A stretch of 64,000 nt of DNA, taken from contig DLGW01000009.1 of the NCBI GenBank assembly GCA_002482885.1, positions 62,205-126,204 on the forward strand. Reading direction: 5' to 3'. The number at the start of each line of letters is the position of its first letter. Within the stretch, counting starts at the first letter, position 1. Below the pieces are notes generated by a model. That model was not told the DNA's origin. It saw nothing but the letters and a program-made list of their open reading frames with translations, and did not search any database. Source of the DNA: Flavobacteriaceae bacterium UBA7684. GTDB lineage: Bacteria; Bacteroidota; Bacteroidia; Flavobacteriales; Flavobacteriaceae. The translations under genes were made by a program, and so were the position numbers. Shown here piece by piece: positions 1-7,722 of this stretch.

Positions 1-21
1 GTTCGAGTCCTGTTCCCGCTA
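1..21 (+). tRNA. tRNA gene, 3' end only (cut by window start)
   Basis: Positions 2-8 read TTCGAGT, a T-loop, followed by the 3' side of the T-stem (9-13), the acceptor strand TCCCGCT (14-20) and a discriminator A (21). The 5' part and the anticodon lie outside the window, so the isotype cannot be assigned; the missing 5' acceptor strand should read AGCGGGA. The same 3' end recurs at 9713, marking this gene as the integration site of the island. Confidence 0.85.
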
Positions 22-26
22 CAAAG
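6..26 (+). repeat. attL: 21-bp direct repeat at the tRNA 3' end
   Basis: The 21 bp from AGTCCTG to ACAAAG are identical to 9713-9733. The repeat covers the T-stem/acceptor 3' half of the tRNA gene, the usual target of tyrosine integrases, so the integrated element regenerates an intact tRNA 3' end. Identity stops at base 27 (A here, C at 9734) and before base 6. Confidence 0.9.
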
Positions 27-69
27 AAAATCCGTAACAAACTTAATATTAAGTAGTTGCGGATTTTTT
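27..69 (+). terminator. Rho-independent terminator after the tRNA, supplied by the island
   Basis: AAAATCCG (27-34) pairs with CGGATTTT (60-67), extended inward by TAAC/GTTG and by the inner palindrome around 41-54, and followed by a T run. It lies just inside the left attachment repeat, so it belongs to the island and replaces the native tRNA terminator now stranded at 9735-9760. Confidence 0.75.
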
Positions 70-74
70 GTTTG

Positions 75-96
75 AAAAATTCCCGAAAAATTCCCG
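75..96 (+). repeat. Tandem 11-bp repeats, candidate integrase arm sites (left)
   Basis: AAAAATTCCCG occurs twice in direct tandem (75-85 and 86-96). At the right end TTCCC also occurs twice with the same 11-bp spacing (9570-9574 and 9581-9585), just upstream of the integrase start. Matching short repeats near both ends of a tyrosine-recombinase element suggest arm-type binding sites; this is inference. Confidence 0.45.
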
Positions 97-110
97 AAAA
101 AGTTATAATA

Positions 111-848
111 TCAATTGATAATTATATTGGAATAGTCGAAAAGTAAATGATAAATTTTAAATTTCTCTTCGATACCAAAATTTTTCTTGTGGAGTGATTT
201 ATAAGAACAATCAAAGGACTTATCTAATGGGTGTAGTTTAAGATAATCTAAAGTAGCAATTGATTTATTGCTCTTTAATTTTTTATTTATATCTTCAACT
301 ATTTGCTCGTGATTTAACAACTCTGTTTCAATAAATGCAATCTGACCTTCAATTGGGAGTCTAAATGTTGTTTGAGGTCTTTCAGTGAATTTTTTAATAT
401 CTTTAATGTATTCCTTGCAATCATCATAGCTATTAATCCTTTTGCATTCAACCGCAAATTTTATTTCATCATCAGTTTTTTTAGACCATAGTTCTTGAAT
501 CCCACTTTCATAAATTGAAATATCAATTTTATCATTTCGTTCTTTGTTTGTAACGGAATCGATGTAGGTTTTTGTTTCTTCCGGATGAAAAGTTATTTCA
601 ACCAAAGGATTATCCGAAATATTTTCTTTAAAATGTTTCTTGTTATATGACTTAGACAAATAATCATTTATCAATCCATTTCTTATATAATCTTCTTGAG
701 CAACCTTACCTCTTTTTGCATAATCATATATTTTATTATCTGCTAAAGTTTTTTGATAACAATAGATTATGTATTTCATAACTGAACGAATTTTATATTC
801 AGTTAGTTTATTTACATTCGGTTTAAAATTATCGGCGGAATTAATCAT
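111..848 (-). CDS. PD-(D/E)XK-type nuclease, partner of the adjacent methyltransferase
   Basis: A 245-aa soluble protein without signal peptide. Residues around 105-137 read as a PD-(D/E)XK core: Asp106/Asp109 in NDKIDISIY, then a strand ending in VECK with Glu134 and Lys136. A helical N-terminus (residues 15-75) precedes the core. The start overlaps the stop of the methyltransferase gene by 8 bp, so the two are translationally coupled. I infer it is the cleaving subunit of a restriction-modification-like system. The family is not recognised and the nuclease call rests on a motif seen by eye; a regulatory or non-cleaving role cannot be excluded. The stop codon lies in the 12-bp palindrome TATCAATTGATA (109-120). 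Confidence 0.6.
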   Translation of the reverse strand: MINSADNFKPNVNKLTEYKIRSVMKYIIYCYQKTLADNKIYDYAKRGKVAQEDYIRNGLINDYLSKSYNKKHFKENISDNPLVEITFHPEETKTYIDSVTNKERNDKIDISIYESGIQELWSKKTDDEIKFAVECKRINSYDDCKEYIKDIKKFTERPQTTFRLPIEGQIAFIETELLNHEQIVEDINKKLKSNKSIATLDYLKLHPLDKSFDCSYKSLHKKNFGIEEKFKIYHLLFDYSNIIIN

Positions 849-3800
849 TAACAGAGTAGTTGTTTAATCGTTTTAACTCTGCTTTTTGGATCGCTTCTTT
901 AAATTCTGCAACATCATACCAAGCCATTGCCCTATGCCAGCATTTATATTCATTTGGTTTGATAATGTAAAAAGAGTTACTTTCAAATCCTTTGATGTCT
1001 TTTTGTAAGAATAGATTTTTTGTTGGGTCTTGATTATCTGTTATTTGCTCAATGCTTAATTTATTAGCCAGTCTTTTTAATACTTCTTTTTCGTCTTTTT
1101 TGTCAGGATAAATAATCGAGTTTTTAGGTTTTTCATCCAAGAAAATAAAGTTTAAAGCAATGAAATAGTTTAATGGATATACCTCAACTTGAATAAATTC
1201 ATTATCATAAATTTTTTCAAACTCTTGTATGTAAACTTCTGCATATTTTTCAAAAAGTTCTTTATTAGTATCTATTGCCTTTGTAAATAAACATTGTCTA
1301 CTTTCTTGAAATTGATATCTCGAAACATTTAAAGCATAATCAATAAGGTCTTTCTCGTACTCATTAATCTCATATAATTCATTAATAATTTTGTTTACAC
1401 CTTTTATTAACTCATTATTTATTGGTGCTAATTCAGCTTTAAAATTTGAATTATAGTATTCTTTTACAGGGTTTAAAAATTCAATAAAAATATCGAGTAA
1501 TTTTTTTTCAATATCTTTATTTGGCACTGCAAAAGGAAATGCAATATATTCATTTAGATTAATCTCAGGATTGTAAACACCCCAATTTGCAGAGGTTAAA
1601 TAGAGATAGTAAGTATAATAATTAGATAAGAATAATGTGAAAACATTTGAAATAACCTCTTTTTTATCTGATGTTATTCCATAAAAATTTTCAGTAAATG
1701 CCGTGTTTTTTTCTGAAAATGAAAATTTCAGATGTGTTTCTTGAATTGTCCTTTTACCTAATACTATCTTTTCGTTTTTAAACAAATCTATTGTTCTACC
1801 AGCTTTTATAAATGTGTCTATTAATTTTATTTTTTCAAGTTTTGAACTTTGAATGTATAGGTTTGTGAAATTCTCTTTTTTTATTAAATTAAAGTTTTCT
1901 AAAAAAGGAAATGGTTTTTTAGGACTCCCTTGTTCAATCCCCTTTCCAAAGAGTGAGTTATTATTAACTAAATATTCTTTTAAAGTTTTTTCTTTTCTAT
2001 TAATCAAAAATAAATAATCCAGAGTATTTCCATATAAAGCAACTTTAAACATCCATGTGTTTTCAATGAAATATCTTTGTAGAATATTTTTAATGTCATT
2101 TTTTTCAATTACCAATGACTTAAATTTTCTTAAGAAAATATTAGACTTCAATGATAAATGATTAACTACATTATTACTCGTGTCTTGACCGTTTGCATAT
2201 TGATAGTTAATTATTATTGCAGGGTTTTTTGCACCTTCAAATATTAATGTTCTAACAGCAGATAAGTCAAAACATTTGTATAAATAAAAATCTGATAAAA
2301 ACTTTTCTTTAAAATTTATAGCAGTATTATTATAAAAAGATTTACTTGTTACAATTAGTGAGCAGATTGGTAAACTTTCAGAAAAATCTTTTGTTCTGAA
2401 AATAAAAGACTGGGCTAATTGATAATCGCTAATAAATTTTATTAACTTATTGTTTTTGAGATATTTTACATGTATATCATCCTTGCTTCCATTTTTCCAT
2501 GGCGGATTTCCTAAAATGAATTTTGGTGAAACATTTTTTATAACTTCATTAAACTCATGAGTGGTATCAAAAAAATTGGCTTCAAAAAGATTCTCATCTA
2601 ACAGATTAGGGAATGGATATTTTTCGACATCTTTTGGCTCTTGATAGTCTAATAAAGCAATGTAAATAGAAAAACAAGTCACTTTTAGTGCCTCTCTATT
2701 TATATCTATCCCAAAGAGATTATTTTTAACGATATTTCTTATTTTGTTGCTAAATGCTTCTTTATCATTTTTACCGTTCAATTGAATTTCTTTTTCAATC
2801 ATTCTTCTTAATGACTGAACAAGAAAAATTCCAGAACCAACCGCAACTTCAAAAATAGAACATTCAGAAGTTTGGGAATTTTTCAAAAATTCTTCAACCG
2901 TATCGTTAAGTATATAATCAACTAAAAAAGAAGGAGTGTAAACCGCTGAATTAAGTTCTCTTGTATCTTCATCAATCAATGATTCGTAAATACCAGAAAT
3001 TACCTCAACTGGAATTATAGAAAAATCAAAAATTTCAAAAAAATATCCTTCAAATAAAGTTCCTTGTTCTTGAAGTTCTCCTTTGAATACATCAGCTAAA
3101 AAATTAGATTGGGTTTGATTAAGTAGAATATCCAATTCTTTAAACAATACTCCATTAAACTTATCGTTTAAATTGGTAAAAAGTTCATTTAATCGTTGAG
3201 GTTGTTTTATTAATTCACTAAAACTTTTTCTTTTATCATTGGTAGTTTTACCAGCAATAAAATCTTCATCTATTTTAATACCTCTATCAATTAAATAACG
3301 AATAAAAATCAATCTTAAAATTAAAGAGTTTGCTTGTTTGTCGTCAAGATGATTTGCCTCTTTTGCATCAGTAAGGTATTGCCTTACTTCCTTGATGTTT
3401 TGAAAAAGTCTTTCATTAACCCTTTTACGAGTTTCTTTTCTCTTTGTATTTTCGAGATAATCATTTTGAAACCATTTCCAAGTTTCTCCACTCTGTAGAT
3501 TCCAAAAAGAAAAACGATTATCTCTTTCCTCCTCGGTTAAGTTTAACGCTTCAAGTTTACCATCATTACCGTTTTTATCTTTTATATAATTCAAAGCATT
3601 GAAAATTTGAATCTCTGTGCTTTTTATTATAAATATTACTGGAGAGTTATCAAAAGACCAAACCTTTTTATGAATTTCATTTTCAATGTTTTGATTTGTT
3701 AAGTCTGTTAAATCAAAAAATAAAATAAACGGTTGTTTGTTAAAAACATATACCGCATCTGGTTTTATGGTGCTTAATTTATTTTTTGTGTCAATATGAA

Positions 3801-3915
3801 AGTCAAAACTATAGCCACCATTATCTTTATCTCTATAAAGAACGGTGTTTTCTAATCCTAAACGGCTTAAAAAAAATTTTAGTTTATTCTCTTTCAATTT
3901 AGTTAGTTTTTGCAA
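841..3915 (-). CDS. Eco57I/type IIG-like N6-adenine DNA methyltransferase
   Basis: A 1024-aa protein. The methyltransferase core shows motif I (VAVGSGIFL, about residue 358), the following acidic motif GIDINREA (about 400) and the catalytic NPPW motif (about 470) of gamma-type N6-adenine enzymes. Residues 1-130 form a separate domain in which a PD pair (KPDAVYVF) is followed by FFDLTD where a nuclease would carry (D/E)XK, so it looks inactive as a nuclease. Residues 600-900 probably recognise the target, and the C-terminus holds a KPNEYKCWHRAM block. No HsdR, HsdS or BREX gene is nearby. With the downstream PD-(D/E)XK gene it forms a two-gene operon, probably a restriction-modification system with a split nuclease. 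Confidence 0.75.
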   Translation of the reverse strand: MQKLTKLKENKLKFFLSRLGLENTVLYRDKDNGGYSFDFHIDTKNKLSTIKPDAVYVFNKQPFILFFDLTDLTNQNIENEIHKKVWSFDNSPVIFIIKSTEIQIFNALNYIKDKNGNDGKLEALNLTEEERDNRFSFWNLQSGETWKWFQNDYLENTKRKETRKRVNERLFQNIKEVRQYLTDAKEANHLDDKQANSLILRLIFIRYLIDRGIKIDEDFIAGKTTNDKRKSFSELIKQPQRLNELFTNLNDKFNGVLFKELDILLNQTQSNFLADVFKGELQEQGTLFEGYFFEIFDFSIIPVEVISGIYESLIDEDTRELNSAVYTPSFLVDYILNDTVEEFLKNSQTSECSIFEVAVGSGIFLVQSLRRMIEKEIQLNGKNDKEAFSNKIRNIVKNNLFGIDINREALKVTCFSIYIALLDYQEPKDVEKYPFPNLLDENLFEANFFDTTHEFNEVIKNVSPKFILGNPPWKNGSKDDIHVKYLKNNKLIKFISDYQLAQSFIFRTKDFSESLPICSLIVTSKSFYNNTAINFKEKFLSDFYLYKCFDLSAVRTLIFEGAKNPAIIINYQYANGQDTSNNVVNHLSLKSNIFLRKFKSLVIEKNDIKNILQRYFIENTWMFKVALYGNTLDYLFLINRKEKTLKEYLVNNNSLFGKGIEQGSPKKPFPFLENFNLIKKENFTNLYIQSSKLEKIKLIDTFIKAGRTIDLFKNEKIVLGKRTIQETHLKFSFSEKNTAFTENFYGITSDKKEVISNVFTLFLSNYYTYYLYLTSANWGVYNPEINLNEYIAFPFAVPNKDIEKKLLDIFIEFLNPVKEYYNSNFKAELAPINNELIKGVNKIINELYEINEYEKDLIDYALNVSRYQFQESRQCLFTKAIDTNKELFEKYAEVYIQEFEKIYDNEFIQVEVYPLNYFIALNFIFLDEKPKNSIIYPDKKDEKEVLKRLANKLSIEQITDNQDPTKNLFLQKDIKGFESNSFYIIKPNEYKCWHRAMAWYDVAEFKEAIQKAELKRLNNYSVND

Positions 3916-3957
3916 ATTTAATTATAATAAAACTTTTTTTACTTCTTTAGTTTAAAA

Positions 3958-4266
3958 TCAATCTTTAAATTTTATTTTACTCTCATACTCTGTAAAAAAC
4001 ACGACTTTATCCGCAAGGTATTTTTCATTGACTACATAAACGATTAAGTCCGCTTCATTTTTATATTTGACTTCAAACCAAACTCCTTTCTTCACATTAT
4101 TTATCCAGTTTGTTTTTAGTAGAATCCAGTTTGCCTCATACTCTTTTTGAGTGATGTAAATTTTATAATTTGCTTCATTTTTATTTGAAGTATAGAATAC
4201 TTTTTGAGAATACGATTTAATCCCAAAGAGAAGGAATATGAATAAAAATATATTATGAGGTTTCAT
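3958..4266 (-). CDS. Small secreted protein, DUF6150-like
   Basis: About 102 aa from the ATG at 4266; the frame is open to a TTG at 4281, but only the ATG puts a clean signal peptide (residues 1-20, ending SYSQ) at the N-terminus. The mature part has short repeated beta units (NEANYKIYITQKEYEAN, NEADLIVYVVNEKYLAD), the pattern I associate with the DUF6150 family of exported Bacteroidota proteins of unknown role. It lies 42 bp upstream of the methyltransferase gene in the same direction, so it could be co-transcribed, but nothing ties it to restriction. Function unknown. Confidence 0.6.
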   Translation of the reverse strand: MKPHNIFLFIFLLFGIKSYSQKVFYTSNKNEANYKIYITQKEYEANWILLKTNWINNVKKGVWFEVKYKNEADLIVYVVNEKYLADKVVFFTEYESKIKFKD

Positions 4267-4602
4267 TTTATTTAATTGCAATCAAATTTAATCAAAAAAT
4301 TTATAGATTTGTAGGAGAATGAACAGTTCCAAATTTTGGAATTTAAAATAAAGTGCTTTTGTGGTACTGATTACAGAAATCGGCAAAATTTCAAAAATCA
4401 ATACAGTACGAACAAGATGCACGTCGTCAAGGCGTGTCCTCTTTTCCGTTGTATTGTCTGGCTTTGCCGAGCCTCTGTAATCAATGTGTTTAAGATGTGA
4501 CACGCTGATTGTTTCTATTCTTTTTTATCACTTACCTCAGCTTTTTTTAAACTAAATCATTGGAATTGTTTAGCGTTTAAACAATAACTAAATACAAAAT
4601 CA
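4267..4602. other. 336-bp gene-free stretch between divergent genes
   Basis: It holds the 116-bp palindrome annotated separately, the perfect 7+1+7 inverted repeat around TTCCAAA/TTTGGAA at 4327-4341, and a small hairpin ATTGTTTA/TAAACAAT (4565-4572 and 4578-4585) upstream of the 4603 gene. A 71-codon minus-strand frame runs through the large palindrome but has no coding character. No clear promoter could be placed. Confidence 0.6.
4368..4483. repeat. 116-bp imperfect palindrome, GC-richer than its surroundings
   Basis: Outer arms TGATTACAGA-TCGGCAAA (4368-4387) and TTTGCCGA-TCTGTAATCA (4463-4483) are complementary apart from short internal bulges. Middle arms CAATACA (4399-4405) and TGTATTG (4450-4456) pair, and an inner CACG/CGTG hairpin lies at 4420-4436. 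The block would fold into one long bulged stem. It resembles a repeated intergenic hairpin, a MITE, an attC-like recombination site or a structured RNA; which of these is undetermined. Confidence 0.65.
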
Positions 4603-5475
4603 ATGATTACACTAAAAAAAATTAAAATAATAACTTTAAGCATTGCCTTATTTCTTTTCCTCTTTGTTGTTATTGTAGGGTTTACTTATTCGTGGAAAAG
4701 TGGATTAATTTTAACTTTAAGCGAGTTCTTTTTATTGCTAAAATTGGGCAGTCACTTAGAAAGAGAAAAATCAGTAGAAATTAGCAAAACAACAAGAAAT
4801 ATTTTTTCAATTCTATTTCTATGCACCTTCTTTTGGGGAGCTAGTTATTTTCCAAAAGTAACAAATGAGACAAAAAATAAACTTGTAGAAGAAACCACAA
4901 AAGAAACCACAAAAAAATTAAAACCTATTGTCACACTAAACATATCAGAACTTAAAGAATTTCAAAAAACCTGGGCTGATAGTGTTGTAAAAAGTTGGGG
5001 TGGGGATTTTATTGTTTCTAATAAACTATCATTACCAGATACCATTTACTTTGAATTGAGTAAAAAAGCGACACAGTCTTTCAACTCGAATAAAAGTCAA
5101 AGTTTACCGATGTATTTATTCAGTTATAAAAACTCATTAAAAAATAAATTCGGAACACAATACAGCGAAATTGAAACCGTAATTGATTTTATGCCAAATA
5201 AGGAACTTTTGAAAAACAACAATCCAAATGATTGGACACATCCAATAGCAAAAAATAGTGGTCTTAAAATATATGGTGGCAATGAATATTCAAAAGAATT
5301 TATTGGCACTTTACAATGTAAATATAAAGACGAATCGGACGGTAATACTTATTATGTTTTATACAAAGACAATGGTAATGAAACACGAATTGTAGATTAT
5401 CAATTTGATAATTGTTGGGTTAAGCAAAAAGATGCTGATTCAAGAATTGGTATCGGAATACAGAAATGTTACTAA
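4603..5475 (+). CDS. Membrane protein with C-terminal globular domain, unknown function
   Basis: A 290-aa protein. Hydrophobic segments lie at about residues 8-30, 32-46 and 66-84; a charged, Lys/Glu/Thr-rich linker follows (90-108), then a soluble domain of about 180 residues with alternating polar and aromatic strands and a Cys-rich end (CWVKQ...QKCY). It was not recognised. It is transcribed opposite to the methyltransferase operon, on its own with the next gene 18 bp downstream. It could be island cargo or a second defence-type module; nothing visible decides this. The ATG at 4603 follows a small hairpin (4565-4585). Confidence 0.65.
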   Translation: MITLKKIKIITLSIALFLFLFVVIVGFTYSWKSGLILTLSEFFLLLKLGSHLEREKSVEISKTTRNIFSILFLCTFFWGASYFPKVTNETKNKLVEETTKETTKKLKPIVTLNISELKEFQKTWADSVVKSWGGDFIVSNKLSLPDTIYFELSKKATQSFNSNKSQSLPMYLFSYKNSLKNKFGTQYSEIETVIDFMPNKELLKNNNPNDWTHPIAKNSGLKIYGGNEYSKEFIGTLQCKYKDESDGNTYYVLYKDNGNETRIVDYQFDNCWVKQKDADSRIGIGIQKCY

Positions 5476-5493
5476 CTAAATAAATTTTTAAAA

Positions 5494-5886
5494 ATGAAAA
5501 AAATCTCGTTAATACTGATATTGTCAGTAGTGTTATTTGCAAAAGCATCCGCGCAAAATCTTAAAAATGACTGTGAATTTTTTAAATCTACTTCTTTTAT
5601 TTTGACCTCTATAAACGCAATAGATGAAGTCTTAAATTCCAATAATAAGAATACAGATTTAAAGAAACTTATTCCAATTTTAGAAACTAATAATACTAAA
5701 ATTGAAAAGTCATATCAAATTTTAAAATTGAAATATTCAAATGATATAGATTTTGTGGCTTATGAAAACTGGTGTTTACTTATCAAAAAGTCTAGCAAAA
5801 TGTTAAAAGAAAGCGACCCTATCTTTGAACTTGGTTTAGAATTAATAAAAGTCGACTTGAAAGATTTTTTTATTAAAAAATACTGA
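5494..5886 (+). CDS. Small secreted protein, unknown function
   Basis: A 130-aa protein with a typical signal peptide (residues 1-20, ending AKASAQ) and a mature part of about 110 residues that is mostly helical and rich in Lys, Asn and Ser. One Cys in the N-terminal half (NDCEFF) and one further on (NWCLL) might form a disulfide. It starts 18 bp after the 4603 gene and is probably co-transcribed with it. No family was recognised. Confidence 0.6.
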   Translation: MKKISLILILSVVLFAKASAQNLKNDCEFFKSTSFILTSINAIDEVLNSNNKNTDLKKLIPILETNNTKIEKSYQILKLKYSNDIDFVAYENWCLLIKKSSKMLKESDPIFELGLELIKVDLKDFFIKKY

Positions 5887-6157
5887 ATACATCAAAATAC
5901 CAATTTTCAGAAAAATACACATCTCGGAGGTCAAAGTGTTACCTAGTTGTAGTGTATTTAAAAAACTAGGTTTAAAGGGGGGGGGCATTGTTCTTTTTTG
6001 AAAGGTAATCATTAAAGAGTGTTACTTTCAGTATCTTTTAATGACTTGTACCACCCGTTAATAATTTCTAATCCCTTGAATTATAAAAGAAAAAGCATTA
6101 TAAGAAAGTTTCTTGTAATGCTTTAATCTTTTAAATGCATATTGCCCTTATACCTAC
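5887..6157. other. 271-bp gap between convergent genes with hairpin and G9 tract
   Basis: ACCTAGT (5941-5947) pairs with ACTAGGT (5965-5971), immediately followed by TTAAA and a run of nine Gs (5977-5985), very unusual in this AT-rich DNA. The hairpin may end the plus-strand transcript from 4603-5886, although a T run is lacking. The strong terminator at 6091-6124 is annotated separately. Confidence 0.5.
6091..6124 (-). terminator. Strong terminator for the minus-strand small-gene operon
   Basis: AAGCATTATAAGAAA (6093-6107) pairs with TTTCTTGTAATGCTT (6109-6123) with a single G-U, giving a 15-bp stem. On the minus strand it is followed by CTTTTTCTTTT. It lies 34 bp after the end of the 6158 gene and should end the 8020-to-6158 transcript; it may work in both directions. 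Confidence 0.8.
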
Positions 6158-6580
6158 CTATGTAGTAAACTTAATCTTTTGCTCAACTATTATGTTTACT
6201 GCTTCTTTTCGGTGTACTGGTGTCATCTCATTAAGAAAACCTCTTAATACGGTAATTTTCTCTTTTGGGGATAAATGAGGCACATAAAACCTCAACTTCT
6301 TATAATGTGGTTCTAACTGTTCCCACAATATTTTTCTCATTTGCTGTGAGATTTCATCATCGCTAGTAGTAAGGTATTTTGTAAATCCTTTCAATAGATT
6401 TGCCCTTTCGTCTAATCCACAACAATTAAGCAATTTATCTAATCTTTGGTAATCAGTCTTTAATACCTCGAATAATACCGCTTTACTTTCTTTAGTCAAT
6501 TTGTTTTGACCTCTTACATTTTTTTCACGCCCAAAGTTAATTTGGTTCTTGTTTTCTGGATTTTCGTTTTCTACACTCAT
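6158..6580 (-). CDS. Unknown small soluble protein of the island
   Basis: A 140-aa protein with no signal peptide or membrane segment. The first 30 residues are polar and basic (NFGREKNVRGQNKLTKES); the rest is predicted helical, with two similar stretches (LKGFTKYLTTSDDEISQQMRKILWEQ and a later RGFLNEMTPVHRKEAVNIIVEQ pattern) that may be a duplicated helical unit. It is the last gene before the terminator at 6091-6124 and is separated from the winged-helix gene by the 98-bp inverted-repeat region. It may belong to element maintenance; no family was recognised. Confidence 0.6.
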   Translation of the reverse strand: MSVENENPENKNQINFGREKNVRGQNKLTKESKAVLFEVLKTDYQRLDKLLNCCGLDERANLLKGFTKYLTTSDDEISQQMRKILWEQLEPHYKKLRFYVPHLSPKEKITVLRGFLNEMTPVHRKEAVNIIVEQKIKFTT

Positions 6581-6594
6581 AATTTTTGTTTTGT

Positions 6595-6692
6595 GGAAAC
6601 TTGCAACTTTTAAGCATATATATGTTAATATATGAATTAAATATGTTTTCTCTGATATATACTAATATATACATCGAAAGTTGCAAGTTTCC
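6595..6692. repeat. Perfect 16-bp inverted repeat around an AT-rich core
   Basis: GGAAACTTGCAACTTT (6595-6610) and AAAGTTGCAAGTTTCC (6677-6692) are exact reverse complements. The 66-bp spacer is almost pure AT and contains related, roughly inverted TATATATGTTAATATATG-like blocks. The structure lies between two minus-strand genes, directly behind the winged-helix gene. It has no T run, so a simple terminator is unlikely; an origin, an operator or an oriT-like site fits better, by inference. Confidence 0.7.
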
Positions 6693-6696
6693 CGTT

Positions 6697-7320
6697 CTAC
6701 ATTATTACTCTATTAAAGTCAAAGGATGATTTTATACCATAAGGCTTTCTTAAAAATTCAATCCTACTATTTTCATCTATTTTTAAAATCTCCATTTCCA
6801 TAAATAACTTCATTGAGTTAGAAAGTGTTTTTGGGTCAATGGGGATTTTAGCCGTTACGTCTGAATAAGAGTAAGGGATTTGTTTTAACTTGTTTCTATA
6901 CCATAAATGAGATAATATTAAAATTTGTTGAATTGTGCTGGCTAATAAAAAAAATGCAAAATCAATAAAGTAATCTTTATTGTAAGAGTGGCTCTTTCTT
7001 ATGTTGTCCAATGAGTTTTTAATTTCTGAATTAATGCAATATCTTTTTTCAAATCGGTTCAATCGTTTTATGTAAATTATATTTTTCTCTTTCAGTCTTT
7101 TGAAGCTACGGCTAACCGTACTTTTATGTGTCAAGATATTATCTACAATTTGCTTTTGAGTAACTTTTGTACAATGAATGTATTCCTCTGAAAGTCTTAA
7201 ATATTCAGTCTCTAAAGTGATGTATATTTCTAAAAGAACAACATAATCATATAACTCAATATCCAACCTTTGTAGCAAGTCAATATTTATTCTATATATA
7301 CAAAAATCATCAGCTCCCAT
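6697..7320 (-). CDS. Winged-helix DNA-binding protein, possible replication or regulatory protein
   Basis: A 207-aa protein. Residues 45-95 have the helix-turn-helix/wing pattern of MarR- or replication-type winged helices (VTQKQIVDNILTHKSTVSRS...LKEKNIIYIKR): a recognition helix followed by a basic hairpin. A second helical half (120-200) contains another HTH-like stretch (SDVTAKIPIDPKTLSNSMKLF). Two winged helices in tandem are typical of plasmid Rep initiators, and the 98-bp inverted-repeat region lies immediately downstream, so an initiator or a repressor is plausible. No family name can be given with confidence. The start lies 3 bp after the previous gene. Confidence 0.55.
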   Translation of the reverse strand: MGADDFCIYRINIDLLQRLDIELYDYVVLLEIYITLETEYLRLSEEYIHCTKVTQKQIVDNILTHKSTVSRSFKRLKEKNIIYIKRLNRFEKRYCINSEIKNSLDNIRKSHSYNKDYFIDFAFFLLASTIQQILILSHLWYRNKLKQIPYSYSDVTAKIPIDPKTLSNSMKLFMEMEILKIDENSRIEFLRKPYGIKSSFDFNRVIM

Positions 7321-7323
7321 GTT

Positions 7324-7722
7324 CTAATTGATTAAGTCTAAACTTCTAAAGTATTGCAATAATTCAACCCCAAAATTGGTTTTATTTCGTGGGTTACGAT
7401 TTTTAATAATAAAAAAGTGCATCATCTTCACGGTAACTTCATAATAAATAAAAATGAAATCTTTTTTGCCTTTTTCATTAATATTGTTACCAATAAAACA
7501 TCCTTCTCCTATGGGAATTAAACCGCTGTGAAGTGATTTTTTGCGGTTTTTATCAAAACTCATGATAATGTGCTTAACACCGTTGTTGATTAATACCTCT
7601 GATTTAGGAGGTTCAAGTTTTAAAAAGTCAAAAGGGGTGCTATTGACCGCTTCAATGCCATCATAAATACCAAATTTTTTGGCTTTTATAAATTTACCGT
7701 ATTGAAAATTAATTCTTCCCAT
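7324..7722 (-). CDS. Unknown 132-aa protein between the HTH genes
   Basis: The protein is basic, rich in Lys, Asn and Phe, with alternating strand-like stretches (FIFIYYEVTVKMMHFFIIKNR) and no signal peptide or transmembrane helix. Its start codon lies inside the end of the excisionase-like gene (14-bp overlap) and its stop is 3 bp before the winged-helix gene, so the three form a tight operon. The position suggests a role in excision, replication or control of the element. No family was recognised. Confidence 0.6.
   Translation of the reverse strand: MGRINFQYGKFIKAKKFGIYDGIEAVNSTPFDFLKLEPPKSEVLINNGVKHIIMSFDKNRKKSLHSGLIPIGEGCFIGNNINEKGKKDFIFIYYEVTVKMMHFFIIKNRNPRNKTNFGVELLQYFRSLDLIN

Noticed and set aside
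75..96. CRISPR-like tandem repeat
   Set aside because: Only two 11-bp units with no spacers and no cas genes.
111..3915. BREX or type I restriction locus
   Set aside because: No BrxZ, BrxC or BrxL, HsdR or HsdS genes are nearby; only a methyltransferase and one small nuclease-like gene.
4288..4503. 71-codon minus-strand frame
   Set aside because: It runs through both arms of the 116-bp palindrome, has mixed composition and no domain or start signal; the palindrome explains the openness.
6595..6692. Simple terminator
   Set aside because: The 16-bp arms are 66 bp apart with no U run, unlike intrinsic terminators elsewhere in the window.
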